NCBI RefSeq assembly: GCF_916619195.1
Contig: NZ_CAKAKL010000010.1
Coordinates: 62,001-126,000 of the forward strand
Reading direction: 5' to 3'
Length of the DNA: 64,000 bases
Origin: Inquilinus sp. Marseille-Q2685
Lineage (GTDB): Bacteria > Pseudomonadota > Alphaproteobacteria > DSM-16000 > Inquilinaceae
Below the pieces are notes generated by a model that was given only the letters and a program-made list of their open reading frames with translations, had not been told where the DNA came from and made no database searches. Shown one piece after another: positions 54,992-64,000 of the stretch. How positions within the stretch are numbered: the first letter of the stretch is position 1; the number at the start of each line of letters is the position of its first letter. Both the position numbers and the translations under genes were made by a program.

Positions 54992-55777
54992 ATGCACCGC
55001 AGAGACCTGATGATCTCCGGGCTTGCCCTGCTGATGCTGGCCGGAACGGCGTCCGGCGCCGGCGCCGCCGACTGGTGGGGCAAGAAGCTGCCCGGCCAGC
55101 CGCAGAACTTCATCTTCGGCTATGGATCGCTGATCAACACCGCGTCCCGCACCTCCACCGCGACCAAGCCGATCGACGCGATCCCGGTGCGGGTCTCCGC
55201 CTCCTTCGGCTACATCAGGGCCTGGGTCGACCGCGCCAGGTCGGGCTTCACCGCCCTCGGGCTGCGCAAGCCCGGCGCCGGCGAGCAGGCGATGACGATC
55301 AACGGCGTGCTCTATCCGGTCGAAGGCGACGACATGAGCCTCTTCGACCAGCGCGAGGCCGGCTACAAGCGCATGGAGGTGCCGCGCGACGCGATCGAGG
55401 GAGTGTCCTGGGAGCAGGTGCCCACCGAGGGGAAGATCTGGGTCTATGTCTCGGTCGGCAAGGACGGCACGCCCGGCGAAGGCCTGCAGCCGCCCTCGGC
55501 CGACTATCCCCTGCTGCAATCCTATGTCGATGTCGTGATCGACGGCGCCCTGGAATACGGCCCCGACTTCGCGCGCGAGCTGATCGAGACGACCGCGGAT
55601 TGGAGCCCCTATTGGCTGAACGACCGCGAGCTGCCGCGCCGGCCCTGGGTCTACGACAAGAACTACGCGATCGTGGACAAGCTGCTGGAGGAGACGGCCC
55701 CGGCCGGTTCCCATCTCAAGGACCGTCTGTTCCCCGAGGTCTACGCGATCCGCAACGTGGCGCCCGCCGCCCAGTAG
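54992..55777 (+). CDS. Exported gamma-glutamylcyclotransferase-fold protein
   Basis: A 261-aa protein with a signal peptide (MHRRDLMISGLALLMLAG, cut near GAGAA). The GGCT glycine-rich loop is NFIFGYGSLIN (GYGSLIN at residues 43-49), followed by the acidic SLFDQREAGYKRMEV region expected to hold the catalytic Glu. Intracellular relatives open glutathione or gamma-glutamyl amino acids; export to the periplasm is unusual and suggests action on peptides or cell-wall material. GGAGG lies 9 bases before the ATG at 54992. Convergent with the ABC ATPase gene. Confidence 0.83.
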   Translation: MHRRDLMISGLALLMLAGTASGAGAADWWGKKLPGQPQNFIFGYGSLINTASRTSTATKPIDAIPVRVSASFGYIRAWVDRARSGFTALGLRKPGAGEQAMTINGVLYPVEGDDMSLFDQREAGYKRMEVPRDAIEGVSWEQVPTEGKIWVYVSVGKDGTPGEGLQPPSADYPLLQSYVDVVIDGALEYGPDFARELIETTADWSPYWLNDRELPRRPWVYDKNYAIVDKLLEETAPAGSHLKDRLFPEVYAIRNVAPAAQ

Positions 55778-55816
55778 AGATCTTGCGAGCGGGAGAGGCG
55801 GTGCGAAGGCGGAGCG

Positions 55817-57428
<1,612 letters not shown>

Positions 57429-57436
<8 letters not shown>

Positions 57437-58334
57437 TGGTCTTGGCCCTCGTCTCCAGCCGCCAGCGCTGCACCGGGTCGAGGGCCACGCGCAGCCAGTT
57501 CGACAGCAGGTTCAGCGACAGGGTGGTGAGGATGATGGCCAGGCCGGGCCAGAAGGCGAGCCACCAGGCGTTGCGCAGATACTCCCGCCCCTGGCTCACC
57601 ATCAGCCCCCAGGTGATCTCCGGCGGCTGGATTCCGATGCCGAGGAAGGACAGCGAGGATTCCGCCAGCATCACGAAGGCGAAGTCGAGCGTGGCGATGG
57701 TCAGCAGCGTCGGCAGCACGATCGGCAGGATGTGGCGCAGGACGATGCGCCGGTGCGAGGCGCCCATCACCTTCGCCGCCTGCACGAACATGCGCTCGCG
57801 GATCTCCAGCACCTCGGCCCGGGTGGTGCGCAGATACACCGGGATGCGGGTGATCGCGAGCACGATCACGAGATTGGCGACAGACGGCGCCAGCACATAG
57901 AGCACGACCACGGCCAGCAGCAGCGACGGGAAGGACATGATCACGTCGGCCAGCCGCATGATCGCCGGGCTGGTGCGCCGGCCGCCATATCCGGCGACCA
58001 GGCCCAGGGTTGCGCCCAGGATGGCCGAGCACAGGACGGCGCCGGCCGCGACCGCCAGCGTGTTGCCCGCCGCCACGACGATGCGCGCGAGCAGCGGGCG
58101 GCCCAGGGCGTCGGCGCCGAGCACGAACAGCCAGCCGCGGTCGAGCGAGAAGGGCGGCGCGTTGCGGCCGCGCAGGTTCTGCGCGGTGGCGGCCTCGGCG
58201 AGGAGATGCGGCCCCAGGATCGCGCACAGCACGACCACGAGCAGCACGATCGCCGCGGCGAAGGCGAGCTTGTCCCGCCACAGCATGCGCAGCACGCGCC
58301 CGGGCGACCAGGCGTCCGGAGCGGGAGCCGTCGC
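57429..58334 (-). CDS. Peptide-type ABC permease (DppC-like)
   Basis: A 301-aa permease. Hydrophobic first helix LAFAAAIVLLVVVLCAILGP, periplasmic FVLGADALGRPLLARIVVAA, SFPSLLLAVVVLYV and EAA loop QAAKVMGASHRRIVLRHILP. It contains LGADALGR rather than the common GTDxLGRD. An ATG at 58385 would overlap the preceding gene by 32 bp; 58334 was preferred because it lies just after that gene and matches the usual N-terminus length, but no clear ribosome site supports either. Confidence 0.9.
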
Positions 58335-58353
58335 GGGCATATCGGCCACGGGG

Positions 58354-59268
58354 CTACTGCCGGATGCGGGGATCGAGGACGGCATAGGCGAGGTCGATCA
58401 GCAGGTTCATGACGAAGATGGCGACCGCGGTCACCGTGATCGCCGCCAGGATCACGTTGAAGTCGCGCTGCAGGATGGCGTCGATCATCAGCTTGCCGAC
58501 GCCGGGGAAGCCGAAGATGGTCTCGACCACCACGGCGCCGTTCAGCAGGGCGGCCGCTTGGTCGCCCATCACCGTGATCACCGGCAGCACGGCGTTGCGC
58601 AGCGTGTGGACGAAGATGATGGACGGGGTCTTCACGCCCTTGGCGCGCGCCGTCTTCACATAGGCGGAGCCGAGCGCCGACAGCATCGACCCGCGCACCA
58701 CCTGCACCAGCAGGCCGAAGGGCCGGATGAACAGCACCGCGATCGGCAGGATCCAGTGCCACGGCGTGCCGGTGCCGGAGGTGGGCAGCCAGCCGAGGTT
58801 GATCGAGAACAGGACGATGGCGACGATCGCGATCCAGAAATCGGGCGCGGCCGCGGCGACCAGGGAGACGGTGGAGGCGAAGCGGTCGAAGACGCCGCCG
58901 ATGCGGAAGGCGGCGAGCGACCCGACCACCACCGCCGCCGCCATCACCAGCGCCATGGTGATCAGCGCCAGCTGCAGCGTCCAGGCGAAGCCCTCGAGCA
59001 CCACGTCGATCGCCGGCCGCGCCTTGCGGATGGATTCGCCGAAGTCGAGATGCAGCAGGTCCCAGAGATAGCGGCCGAACTGCAGCAGCAGCGGGTCGTT
59101 CAGGCCGTGGATCCGGCGGAACTGGTCGCGCATCTCCTGGGTGGCGTCAATCGGCAGGAATAGCGCGGTCGGGTCGCCGGTCATCCGCGACAGGAAGAAC
59201 ACCAGCACGATCAGGCCGATCAGCGAAACCAGGCTGGCCAGCGTGCGCTGCCTCACGAGTTTCAGCAT
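58354..59268 (-). CDS. Peptide-type ABC permease (DppB-like)
   Basis: A 304-aa permease with the family start LASLVSLIGLIVLVFFLSRM and then TGDPTALFL in place of the PGDP motif. Helices include LALITMALVMAAAVVVGSLA, and the EAA loop is VKTARAKGVKTPSIIFVHTL. It ends DLAYAVLDPRIRQ. Follows the binding-protein gene by 19 bp on the minus strand. AAGGCGG precedes the ATG. Forms the channel together with the DppC-like protein. Confidence 0.92.
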   Translation of the reverse strand: MLKLVRQRTLASLVSLIGLIVLVFFLSRMTGDPTALFLPIDATQEMRDQFRRIHGLNDPLLLQFGRYLWDLLHLDFGESIRKARPAIDVVLEGFAWTLQLALITMALVMAAAVVVGSLAAFRIGGVFDRFASTVSLVAAAAPDFWIAIVAIVLFSINLGWLPTSGTGTPWHWILPIAVLFIRPFGLLVQVVRGSMLSALGSAYVKTARAKGVKTPSIIFVHTLRNAVLPVITVMGDQAAALLNGAVVVETIFGFPGVGKLMIDAILQRDFNVILAAITVTAVAIFVMNLLIDLAYAVLDPRIRQ

Positions 59269-59287
59269 TCCGGTCCGCCTTCCGCGC

Positions 59288-60793
59288 CTATTTGAAGCCG
59301 ATCTCGGCGAGCTGCAACTGCGAGTTGGTGGCGATGGTCGGCTTGAAGTCGATCCGCTCGTTCACCCGGGCGAAGCTGACCATGTGGAACAGCAGCACAT
59401 CCGCCACGACGTCGTCATGGAGATAGGCGAAGAGCTGGGACCACAGCCTGGCGCGCTCGTCGCCGGAGGCGGCGCTGGCCTGCTCGATCAGCGCGTCCGC
59501 CTTCGGGTCGCTGATGCCCGACTGGCGACCCTGCGAATGGTACTTGAAGTACATCGAGAACACCGGGTCGCCCTTGGCGTTGTCGTGCTGCGCCGCGACC
59601 AGCTGCGGCGCGCGGCCTTCAGGGTAGGGCTTGGAGTAGAGGCCCTCGAACTCCGCCACCTCGTGCATCTTCAGGTCGACGTTGAAGCCGGCCTCCTGGA
59701 GCATGCCGAGCAGCGCCTCCATCACCTCGGTGACGTTCGGGAAGTTGTTGGTGCGGCCGACCAGCTCCAGCCTGGTGTCGACCGGCACGCCGTCGGCCTT
59801 CGCCTGGGCCAGCAGGGCCTTCGCCCCCTCCGGGTCATAGGCCGGCACCTTGACGTCCTTGTTCCAGCCCAGCGTGGTCGGCGGGACGATGGCGGTCGCC
59901 AGCTCGGTCCCCTTCGGCAGGATCGTGCCGATGAAGGCCTCGCGGTCCACCGCCATGTTCAGGGCCTGGCGCACGCGCTTGTCGTTCAGTGGCGCCATCG
60001 AATGGTCGAGGCGCAGATAGAAGGTCTCCGAGTTCAGATAGGAGAAGTCGGTCGCCGGGTTGGTCGCGTCCTGCTCCGAGATCGAGGGCGCGATGTCGGC
60101 CTCGCCCGTCTCCACCATCGCCGCGCGGACCGCGGAATCCGGCCGGAACACGTAGGTCGCCTTGGTCACGGCCGGGGGCTTGCCCCAATAGCCGTCGCGG
60201 CGCTGCAGCACGATGCTCTGCCCCGGGGTCCATTCCGACAGCACGTAGGGGCCGGTGCCGACCGGCTTGCGCGTGAACTCGACCGGCGTCTCCGACGGCA
60301 CGATGGTCAGGAGCGACATCAGGAGCGGCAGGATCGGCTGGGCGGGATCGGTGGTGATGTCGATGGTGTGGTCGTCCACCACCTGGGTCGAGATCGTCAT
60401 GCCGCCGAAATAGCGCGGGGATTCGCAGCTGATCTTGTCGCTCATCGCGCGCTCGATCGAGTGCTTGACGTCGTTGGCGTCGAAGGCCGAGCCGTCGGAG
60501 AAGGTGACGCCCTGCCGCAGATGGAAGCGCCAGGTCTTGTCGCTGACCGCCTCCCAGCTCTCGGCCAGCCGCGGCACCAGGCCCTTGCCGCCGCCGACAT
60601 CCAGCTCGGTCAGCGTCTCCGAGACGTTCTCCAGGATGATGCGGCCGATGTTGGAGCGCGTCGCCATGCAGGGCTCGACCAGGTCGACCTCCTCGCCCAG
60701 CACGATGATGACGTCGGTCTTGGCCTGCGCGAAAGCCGGGCCGAAGGACAGCACCGCCAGCGCGGCGCCGATCAGCGGAACTCTGGGCAACAC
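59288..60793 (-). CDS. Peptide-type ABC binding protein (SBP family 5)
   Basis: A 501-aa periplasmic protein. The GTG at 60793 was chosen: GGGAGG lies 5 bases upstream and the signal peptide then begins directly (LPRVPLIGAALAVLSFGPAFAQ); the longest frame starts at 60826. Body: LAESWEAVSDKTWRFHLRQG, then FDANDVKHSIERAMSD, then VGTGPYVLSEWTPGQSIVLQ and VRQALNMAVDREAFI. First gene of the minus-strand importer, divergent from a sialidase-like gene across a region with GntR-type operator candidates. The ligand may be a glycopeptide or sugar acid given the neighbours; this is inference. Confidence 0.9.
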   Translation of the reverse strand: MLPRVPLIGAALAVLSFGPAFAQAKTDVIIVLGEEVDLVEPCMATRSNIGRIILENVSETLTELDVGGGKGLVPRLAESWEAVSDKTWRFHLRQGVTFSDGSAFDANDVKHSIERAMSDKISCESPRYFGGMTISTQVVDDHTIDITTDPAQPILPLLMSLLTIVPSETPVEFTRKPVGTGPYVLSEWTPGQSIVLQRRDGYWGKPPAVTKATYVFRPDSAVRAAMVETGEADIAPSISEQDATNPATDFSYLNSETFYLRLDHSMAPLNDKRVRQALNMAVDREAFIGTILPKGTELATAIVPPTTLGWNKDVKVPAYDPEGAKALLAQAKADGVPVDTRLELVGRTNNFPNVTEVMEALLGMLQEAGFNVDLKMHEVAEFEGLYSKPYPEGRAPQLVAAQHDNAKGDPVFSMYFKYHSQGRQSGISDPKADALIEQASAASGDERARLWSQLFAYLHDDVVADVLLFHMVSFARVNERIDFKPTIATNSQLQLAEIGFK

Positions 60794-61088
60794 CCTTGGC
60801 CTCCCTGACGATGGTCGTTCCGGCATCCGGATCCGGCGACGCCGCCGAGGTTCCCCGCATGCCCGCCTTCCTGTTGCCTCGGACTATGCGGTTTTCGAGC
60901 CGGTGTTGTCAACTTGTGGTTCACGAGCTGCGCCTCCAAGACTCGCTGCAGAACGGATAATGCTTTTAGTGATTTGAAATCATGGAGGATTTTGCAACCT
61001 TCATGGTTTTGGGATACGCTGATACAACTTGACAACTCGTCGTCCGGCCAGCATCGTGCGGACCGTCCACGATCTGGGGGAGGGACCG
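60794..61088. promoter_or_regulatory. Divergent promoter region with GntR-type operator candidates
   Basis: Two related sites face each other: GTTGTCAAC (60905-60913, perfect palindrome GTTG-T-CAAC) and CTTGACAAC (61028-61036, reverse complement GTTGTCAAG). Extended, the first reads GTTGTCAACTTGT and the complement of the second is GTTGTCAAGTTGT, one mismatch. This is the size and core of FadR/FCD-type GntR sites. Between them is an AT-richer stretch (60950-61025). No other gene is seen. Confidence 0.55.
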
Positions 61089-62264
61089 TTGAGCCCCGAT
61101 GAGATTGCCGCGCGCATGACGGGCGTCGTCGCCCCCGGTCCGGCGGGACGGCTCGAGGCCTTCCTGCCGTCGCCCGTGGCGCAGAACCACGCCGCCTTCC
61201 TCGCCTTCCTGCCGGACGGCTCGCTCGCCTGCGCCTGGTTCGGCGGCACCATCGAAGGCGCGTCGGACATCTCCATCCACGTCTCGACCCTGGCGCCCGG
61301 CGCCGCGCAATGGGCCGCGCCGCGGCGGATGAGCGGCGATCCCGCGCGGTCGGAGCAGAACCCGGTGATCTTCGTCGATCCGGACGGGCGCATCGTTCTC
61401 GTCCACACCGCGCAGCCCGCCGGCAACCAGGACGAATGCCTGCTGCGCTGGCGGACGCTCGTCCATGCCGGCGGGCAGATCTCCGCCGGGCCGGCGCGCG
61501 AGCTCGACCTGCCGCGCGGCACCTTCGTGCGGGCGCCGATCGTGCTGCGCGACGACGGCGCCTGGATGATGCCGGTGTTCCGCTGCGTCGGCCTGCCCGG
61601 CCGGCGCTGGACCGGCAGCCACGACACCTCCGCGCTCGCCGTCAGCCGCGACCGCGGCGAGACCTGGCAGCTCACCGAGGTGCCGGGCTCGGTCGGCTCG
61701 GTGCACATGACGGTGGTGCCGCTCGGAGGCGGGCGGCTCGCCGCCTTCTACCGGCGCCGGCAGGCGGATTTCGTGCACCGGTCCGACAGCGCGGACGGCG
61801 GGCGCACATGGTCGGCGCCGCGGCCCACCGACGTACCGAACAACAACTCTTCGATCGGCGCCATCCGCCTGTCCGACGGCCGCATCGCGCTGCTGTGCAA
61901 CCCGTCATCGGCCGCGACCTCGCAGGATCGGCGCCGGTCGCTCTACGACGAGATCGGGGATGGCGGCGACGCGCGCCCGGACGCCGAGGGCGGCTGCTCG
62001 CCGGTCTGGGGCGTGCCCCGCGCGCCGCTGGCCCTCTGCGTCTCGGAGGATGAGGGCCGCAGCTTCCCCCTGCGCCGGATCGTCGAGGACGGTCCGGGGA
62101 CCTGCCTGACCAACAACTCGCTCGACGGCCGCAACAGCGAGCTGTCCTATCCGGCCCTGGTGGAGGGGCCGGACGGGGCGCTCCACCTCGCCTTCACCTG
62201 GCACCGGCGGGCGATCAAATATGTGCGCCTCGCCCCCGGCTGGATCGACGGGCGCGGGGCCTGA
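61089..62264 (+). CDS. Sialidase-like (BNR/Asp-box) protein
   Basis: A 391-aa beta-propeller protein. Three Asp boxes are visible (SRDRGETW, SADGGRTW and SEDEGRSF). The front has LPSPVAQNHAAFLAFLPDGS and LACAWFGGTIEG, the back CLTNNSLDGRNSELSYPALV. The glycosidase residues of true sialidases cannot be confirmed, and no signal peptide is present, so it may be a cytoplasmic hydrolase or lyase-like protein. The start is uncertain: TTG 61089 has GGGGGAGGG just upstream; TTG 61029 and GTG 61056 give longer N-termini (up to 411 aa). Divergent from the importer and convergent with the PEP-hydrolase-like gene. Confidence 0.78.
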   Translation: MSPDEIAARMTGVVAPGPAGRLEAFLPSPVAQNHAAFLAFLPDGSLACAWFGGTIEGASDISIHVSTLAPGAAQWAAPRRMSGDPARSEQNPVIFVDPDGRIVLVHTAQPAGNQDECLLRWRTLVHAGGQISAGPARELDLPRGTFVRAPIVLRDDGAWMMPVFRCVGLPGRRWTGSHDTSALAVSRDRGETWQLTEVPGSVGSVHMTVVPLGGGRLAAFYRRRQADFVHRSDSADGGRTWSAPRPTDVPNNNSSIGAIRLSDGRIALLCNPSSAATSQDRRRSLYDEIGDGGDARPDAEGGCSPVWGVPRAPLALCVSEDEGRSFPLRRIVEDGPGTCLTNNSLDGRNSELSYPALVEGPDGALHLAFTWHRRAIKYVRLAPGWIDGRGA

Positions 62265-62283
62265 GCCGGAGCCCCGGCGCCGG

Positions 62284-63114
62284 TCAGAACGAGACCTGCT
62301 TGAAGGCGCGGGTCTGGGCGGTGAGGGCCTGTTCGGTGGGCAGCCGCTCCATCGAGCTGGCGCCGTAGAAGCCGTGGCAATGGCGGCAGCGCTGCAGGAC
62401 GTAGGCGGCGTCCTCCGGCATCGCGATCGGCCCGCCATGGCACAGCACGATGATGTCGGGGCGCACGGCCAGCGCCGCCGCGGCCCAGTCGTCGATCAGG
62501 GCGACGCAATCGTCCAGCGTCTTCGCGGTCTCGGCGCCGATCGCGCCGCCGGTGGTCAGGCCCATATGCGGCACGATGATGTCGGCGCCGACCTCGGCCA
62601 TCGCCACCGCCTCTTCGGCCGAGAACACATAGGGCGTGGTCAGCAGGTCGAGGGCATGGGCCCGGGCGATCATCTCGACCTCCAGCCCGTAGCCCATGCC
62701 GGTCTCCTCCAGGTTCTGGCGGAACACCCCGTCGATCAGGCCGACGGTGGGGAAGTTCTGCACCCCGGCGAAGCCCATGGCCTTGAGCTGGCCCAGGAAA
62801 TGGTCGGTCAGCAGGAACGGATCGGTGCCGTTGACCCCGGCCAGCACCGGCGTCTTCTGCACCACCGGCAGCACCTCGCGCGCCATCTCGACCACGATCT
62901 CGTTGGCGTTGCCATAGGCGAGCAGACCGGCGAGGGAGCCGCGGCCAGCCATGCGGTAGCGGCCGGAGTTGTAGATCACGATCAGGTCGATGCCGCCGGC
63001 CTCCTCGCATTTGGCGGAGAGGCCGGTGCCGGCGCCGCCGCCGACGATCGGCTCGCGGCGCTCGACCATGCGGCGGAACCTGGCCAGGAGGTCGGCGCGG
63101 GCGAAGCGGGTCAT
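62284..63114 (-). CDS. Phosphoenolpyruvate-hydrolase-like TIM-barrel protein
   Basis: A 276-aa protein of the PEP-hydrolase-like TIM-barrel family. Family marks: [52 protein letters not shown] and [16 protein letters not shown], with [13 protein letters not shown] near the end. It stands 17 bp after a Tm-1-like (UPF0261) gene on the same strand. The tomato Tm-1 protein carries both domains in one chain, so the two bacterial proteins probably act together. The reaction is not firmly known. Confidence 0.88.
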   Translation of the reverse strand: MTRFARADLLARFRRMVERREPIVGGGAGTGLSAKCEEAGGIDLIVIYNSGRYRMAGRGSLAGLLAYGNANEIVVEMAREVLPVVQKTPVLAGVNGTDPFLLTDHFLGQLKAMGFAGVQNFPTVGLIDGVFRQNLEETGMGYGLEVEMIARAHALDLLTTPYVFSAEEAVAMAEVGADIIVPHMGLTTGGAIGAETAKTLDDCVALIDDWAAAALAVRPDIIVLCHGGPIAMPEDAAYVLQRCRHCHGFYGASSMERLPTEQALTAQTRAFKQVSF

Positions 63115-63131
63115 TCGGGCATCCTCGACGG

Positions 63132-64000
63132 TCAGTGGTGGGCGATGGTCCGGAACTCGCGCACCAGGGCGGCCGCGAACTCCGGGTCGTTGATGTGCAG
63201 CGGCAGCTCGATCAGCCGCCGGTCGGCGGTCTGCCGCAGGTCGCGGCGCAGCGCCTGGAACAGGGCGTCGTCCGCGGCGGGATCATGGAACGGTTGGCCC
63301 CGCGCGTCGATGGCCGAGATGCCGCCGAGCGGCAGCAGGAAACGCACCGGCCCGGGGCAGAGGTTGAGGCGCGCGGCGATCCAGGTGCCGATCGCCGCAT
63401 TCTCCTCCGGCGTCGTCCGCATCAGCGTCACCTGGGCGTTGTGGACATGCAGGCGCCGGCCGCGGAACTTTTCCGGCACCGTCTCCATCGCCCCGAAATT
63501 CACCATGTCGACGGCGCCGGTCGATCCGACATAGGGCAGGCCGGTGCGGGCGATCGCGCCGAACCGGTCCTCGCTGCAGGCGAAGACGCCGCCGACCAGG
63601 TGGTCCGCGACCTCGGTGGTGGTGGCGTCGATCACGCCGCGCAGGAAGCCGCCCTCGGCCAGCTTCTCCATCGACTGGCCGCCGGTGCCGGTGGCGTGGA
63701 ACACCAGGCAGTCGTGATCCTGCTCCAGCAGGCGACGCACCTCGGTGACGCAGGGCGTGGTGACGCCGAACATGGTCATGCCGATCGCCGGCCGGTCGCC
63801 GGCGCCGGCAGTGGCCCGCCATGTCGCCATGCCGGCGACGGCATGGGCTGCGTTGGCGATCACCCGCCGGCTGATGGCGTTCAGCCCGGCGATGTCGACC
63901 ACCGAATGCATCATCGTCAGGTCCGTCGCCCCGACATAGGGCGCGACATTGCCGGAGGCGACGGTCGACACCATCAGCTTCGGCAGCCCGACCGGCAGGG
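63132..64000 (-). CDS. Tm-1-like ATP-binding (UPF0261) protein, partial
   Basis: The last ~289 codons of a protein that runs past the window edge; the frame is open to base 64000 (reading [18 protein letters not shown] at the edge). Family marks: [50 protein letters not shown] and [19 protein letters not shown]0261 proteins bind ATP and resemble the N-terminal domain of tomato Tm-1. Its partner TIM-barrel gene follows at 17 bp. Likely part of a catabolic set with the sialidase-like protein and the peptide-type importer. Confidence 0.88.
   Translation of the reverse strand, partial: LPVGLPKLMVSTVASGNVAPYVGATDLTMMHSVVDIAGLNAISRRVIANAAHAVAGMATWRATAGAGDRPAIGMTMFGVTTPCVTEVRRLLEQDHDCLVFHATGTGGQSMEKLAEGGFLRGVIDATTTEVADHLVGGVFACSEDRFGAIARTGLPYVGSTGAVDMVNFGAMETVPEKFRGRRLHVHNAQVTLMRTTPEENAAIGTWIAARLNLCPGPVRFLLPLGGISAIDARGQPFHDPAADDALFQALRRDLRQTADRRLIELPLHINDPEFAAALVREFRTIAHH

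Overview
The window is high-GC DNA packed with genes, and its content points to a free-living or plant/soil-associated alphaproteobacterium, probably Rhodospirillales-like. The pointers are an IalB-family protein, a DUF4189 domain, alphaproteobacterial intergenic palindromes and many ABC importers for peptides and organosulfur compounds. The taxonomic placement is inference; no rRNA or other marker gene is present.

Layout. 1-957: the 3' end of a DHA2-type MFS exporter and a convergent TetR regulator with a perfect 15-bp palindromic operator candidate at 1039-1053. 1114-7300: three consecutive full-length DppA dipeptide-binding proteins and one DppB permease, with strong hairpin terminators and one internal promoter. 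No dppC, dppD or dppF follows; at most a short dppC-like start remains. 8136-25392: a giant trimeric autotransporter adhesin (TAA, 4,753 aa) built from YadA-head repeats and about 20 neck motifs, followed on the same strand by an IalB-family protein, a small exported protein, an OmpA-DUF4189 protein and a DxD glycosyltransferase-like protein. This reads as a surface-fibre locus with candidate anchoring, secretion and modification partners, and is the most interesting part of the window.

26133-49290: a large organosulfur-type island. It holds a peptide-binding protein, four luciferase-like FMN monooxygenases, a GNAT acetyltransferase, cystine-type amino-acid ABC transporter parts including a permease-ATPase fusion, an SsuABC-like importer with two Tat-exported binding proteins, OsmC, a second peptide-type importer of the KPN_01854 kind, and two AhpD/CMD carboxymuconolactone-fold proteins. 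Three long AT-rich divergent intergenic regions organise it. The GNAT, transporter and two-monooxygenase set resembles the Bacillus subtilis ytmI (S-alkylcysteine salvage) operon.

49311-55777: a SnoaL-like exported protein, two histidine kinase/response-regulator pairs encoded head to tail with stop/start overlaps, a TerC membrane protein and an exported gamma-glutamylcyclotransferase-fold protein. 55817-64000: a complete peptide-type ABC importer, a divergent sialidase-like protein with GntR-type operator candidates in the shared promoter region, and the PEP-hydrolase-like TIM barrel plus Tm-1-like (UPF0261) pair, the last cut by the window edge.

The long open frames antisense to the adhesin (up to 2,897 codons) are composition artefacts of the repeats and were not annotated. 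Starts were moved downstream from the longest frame where a ribosome-binding site or signal peptide supported it.
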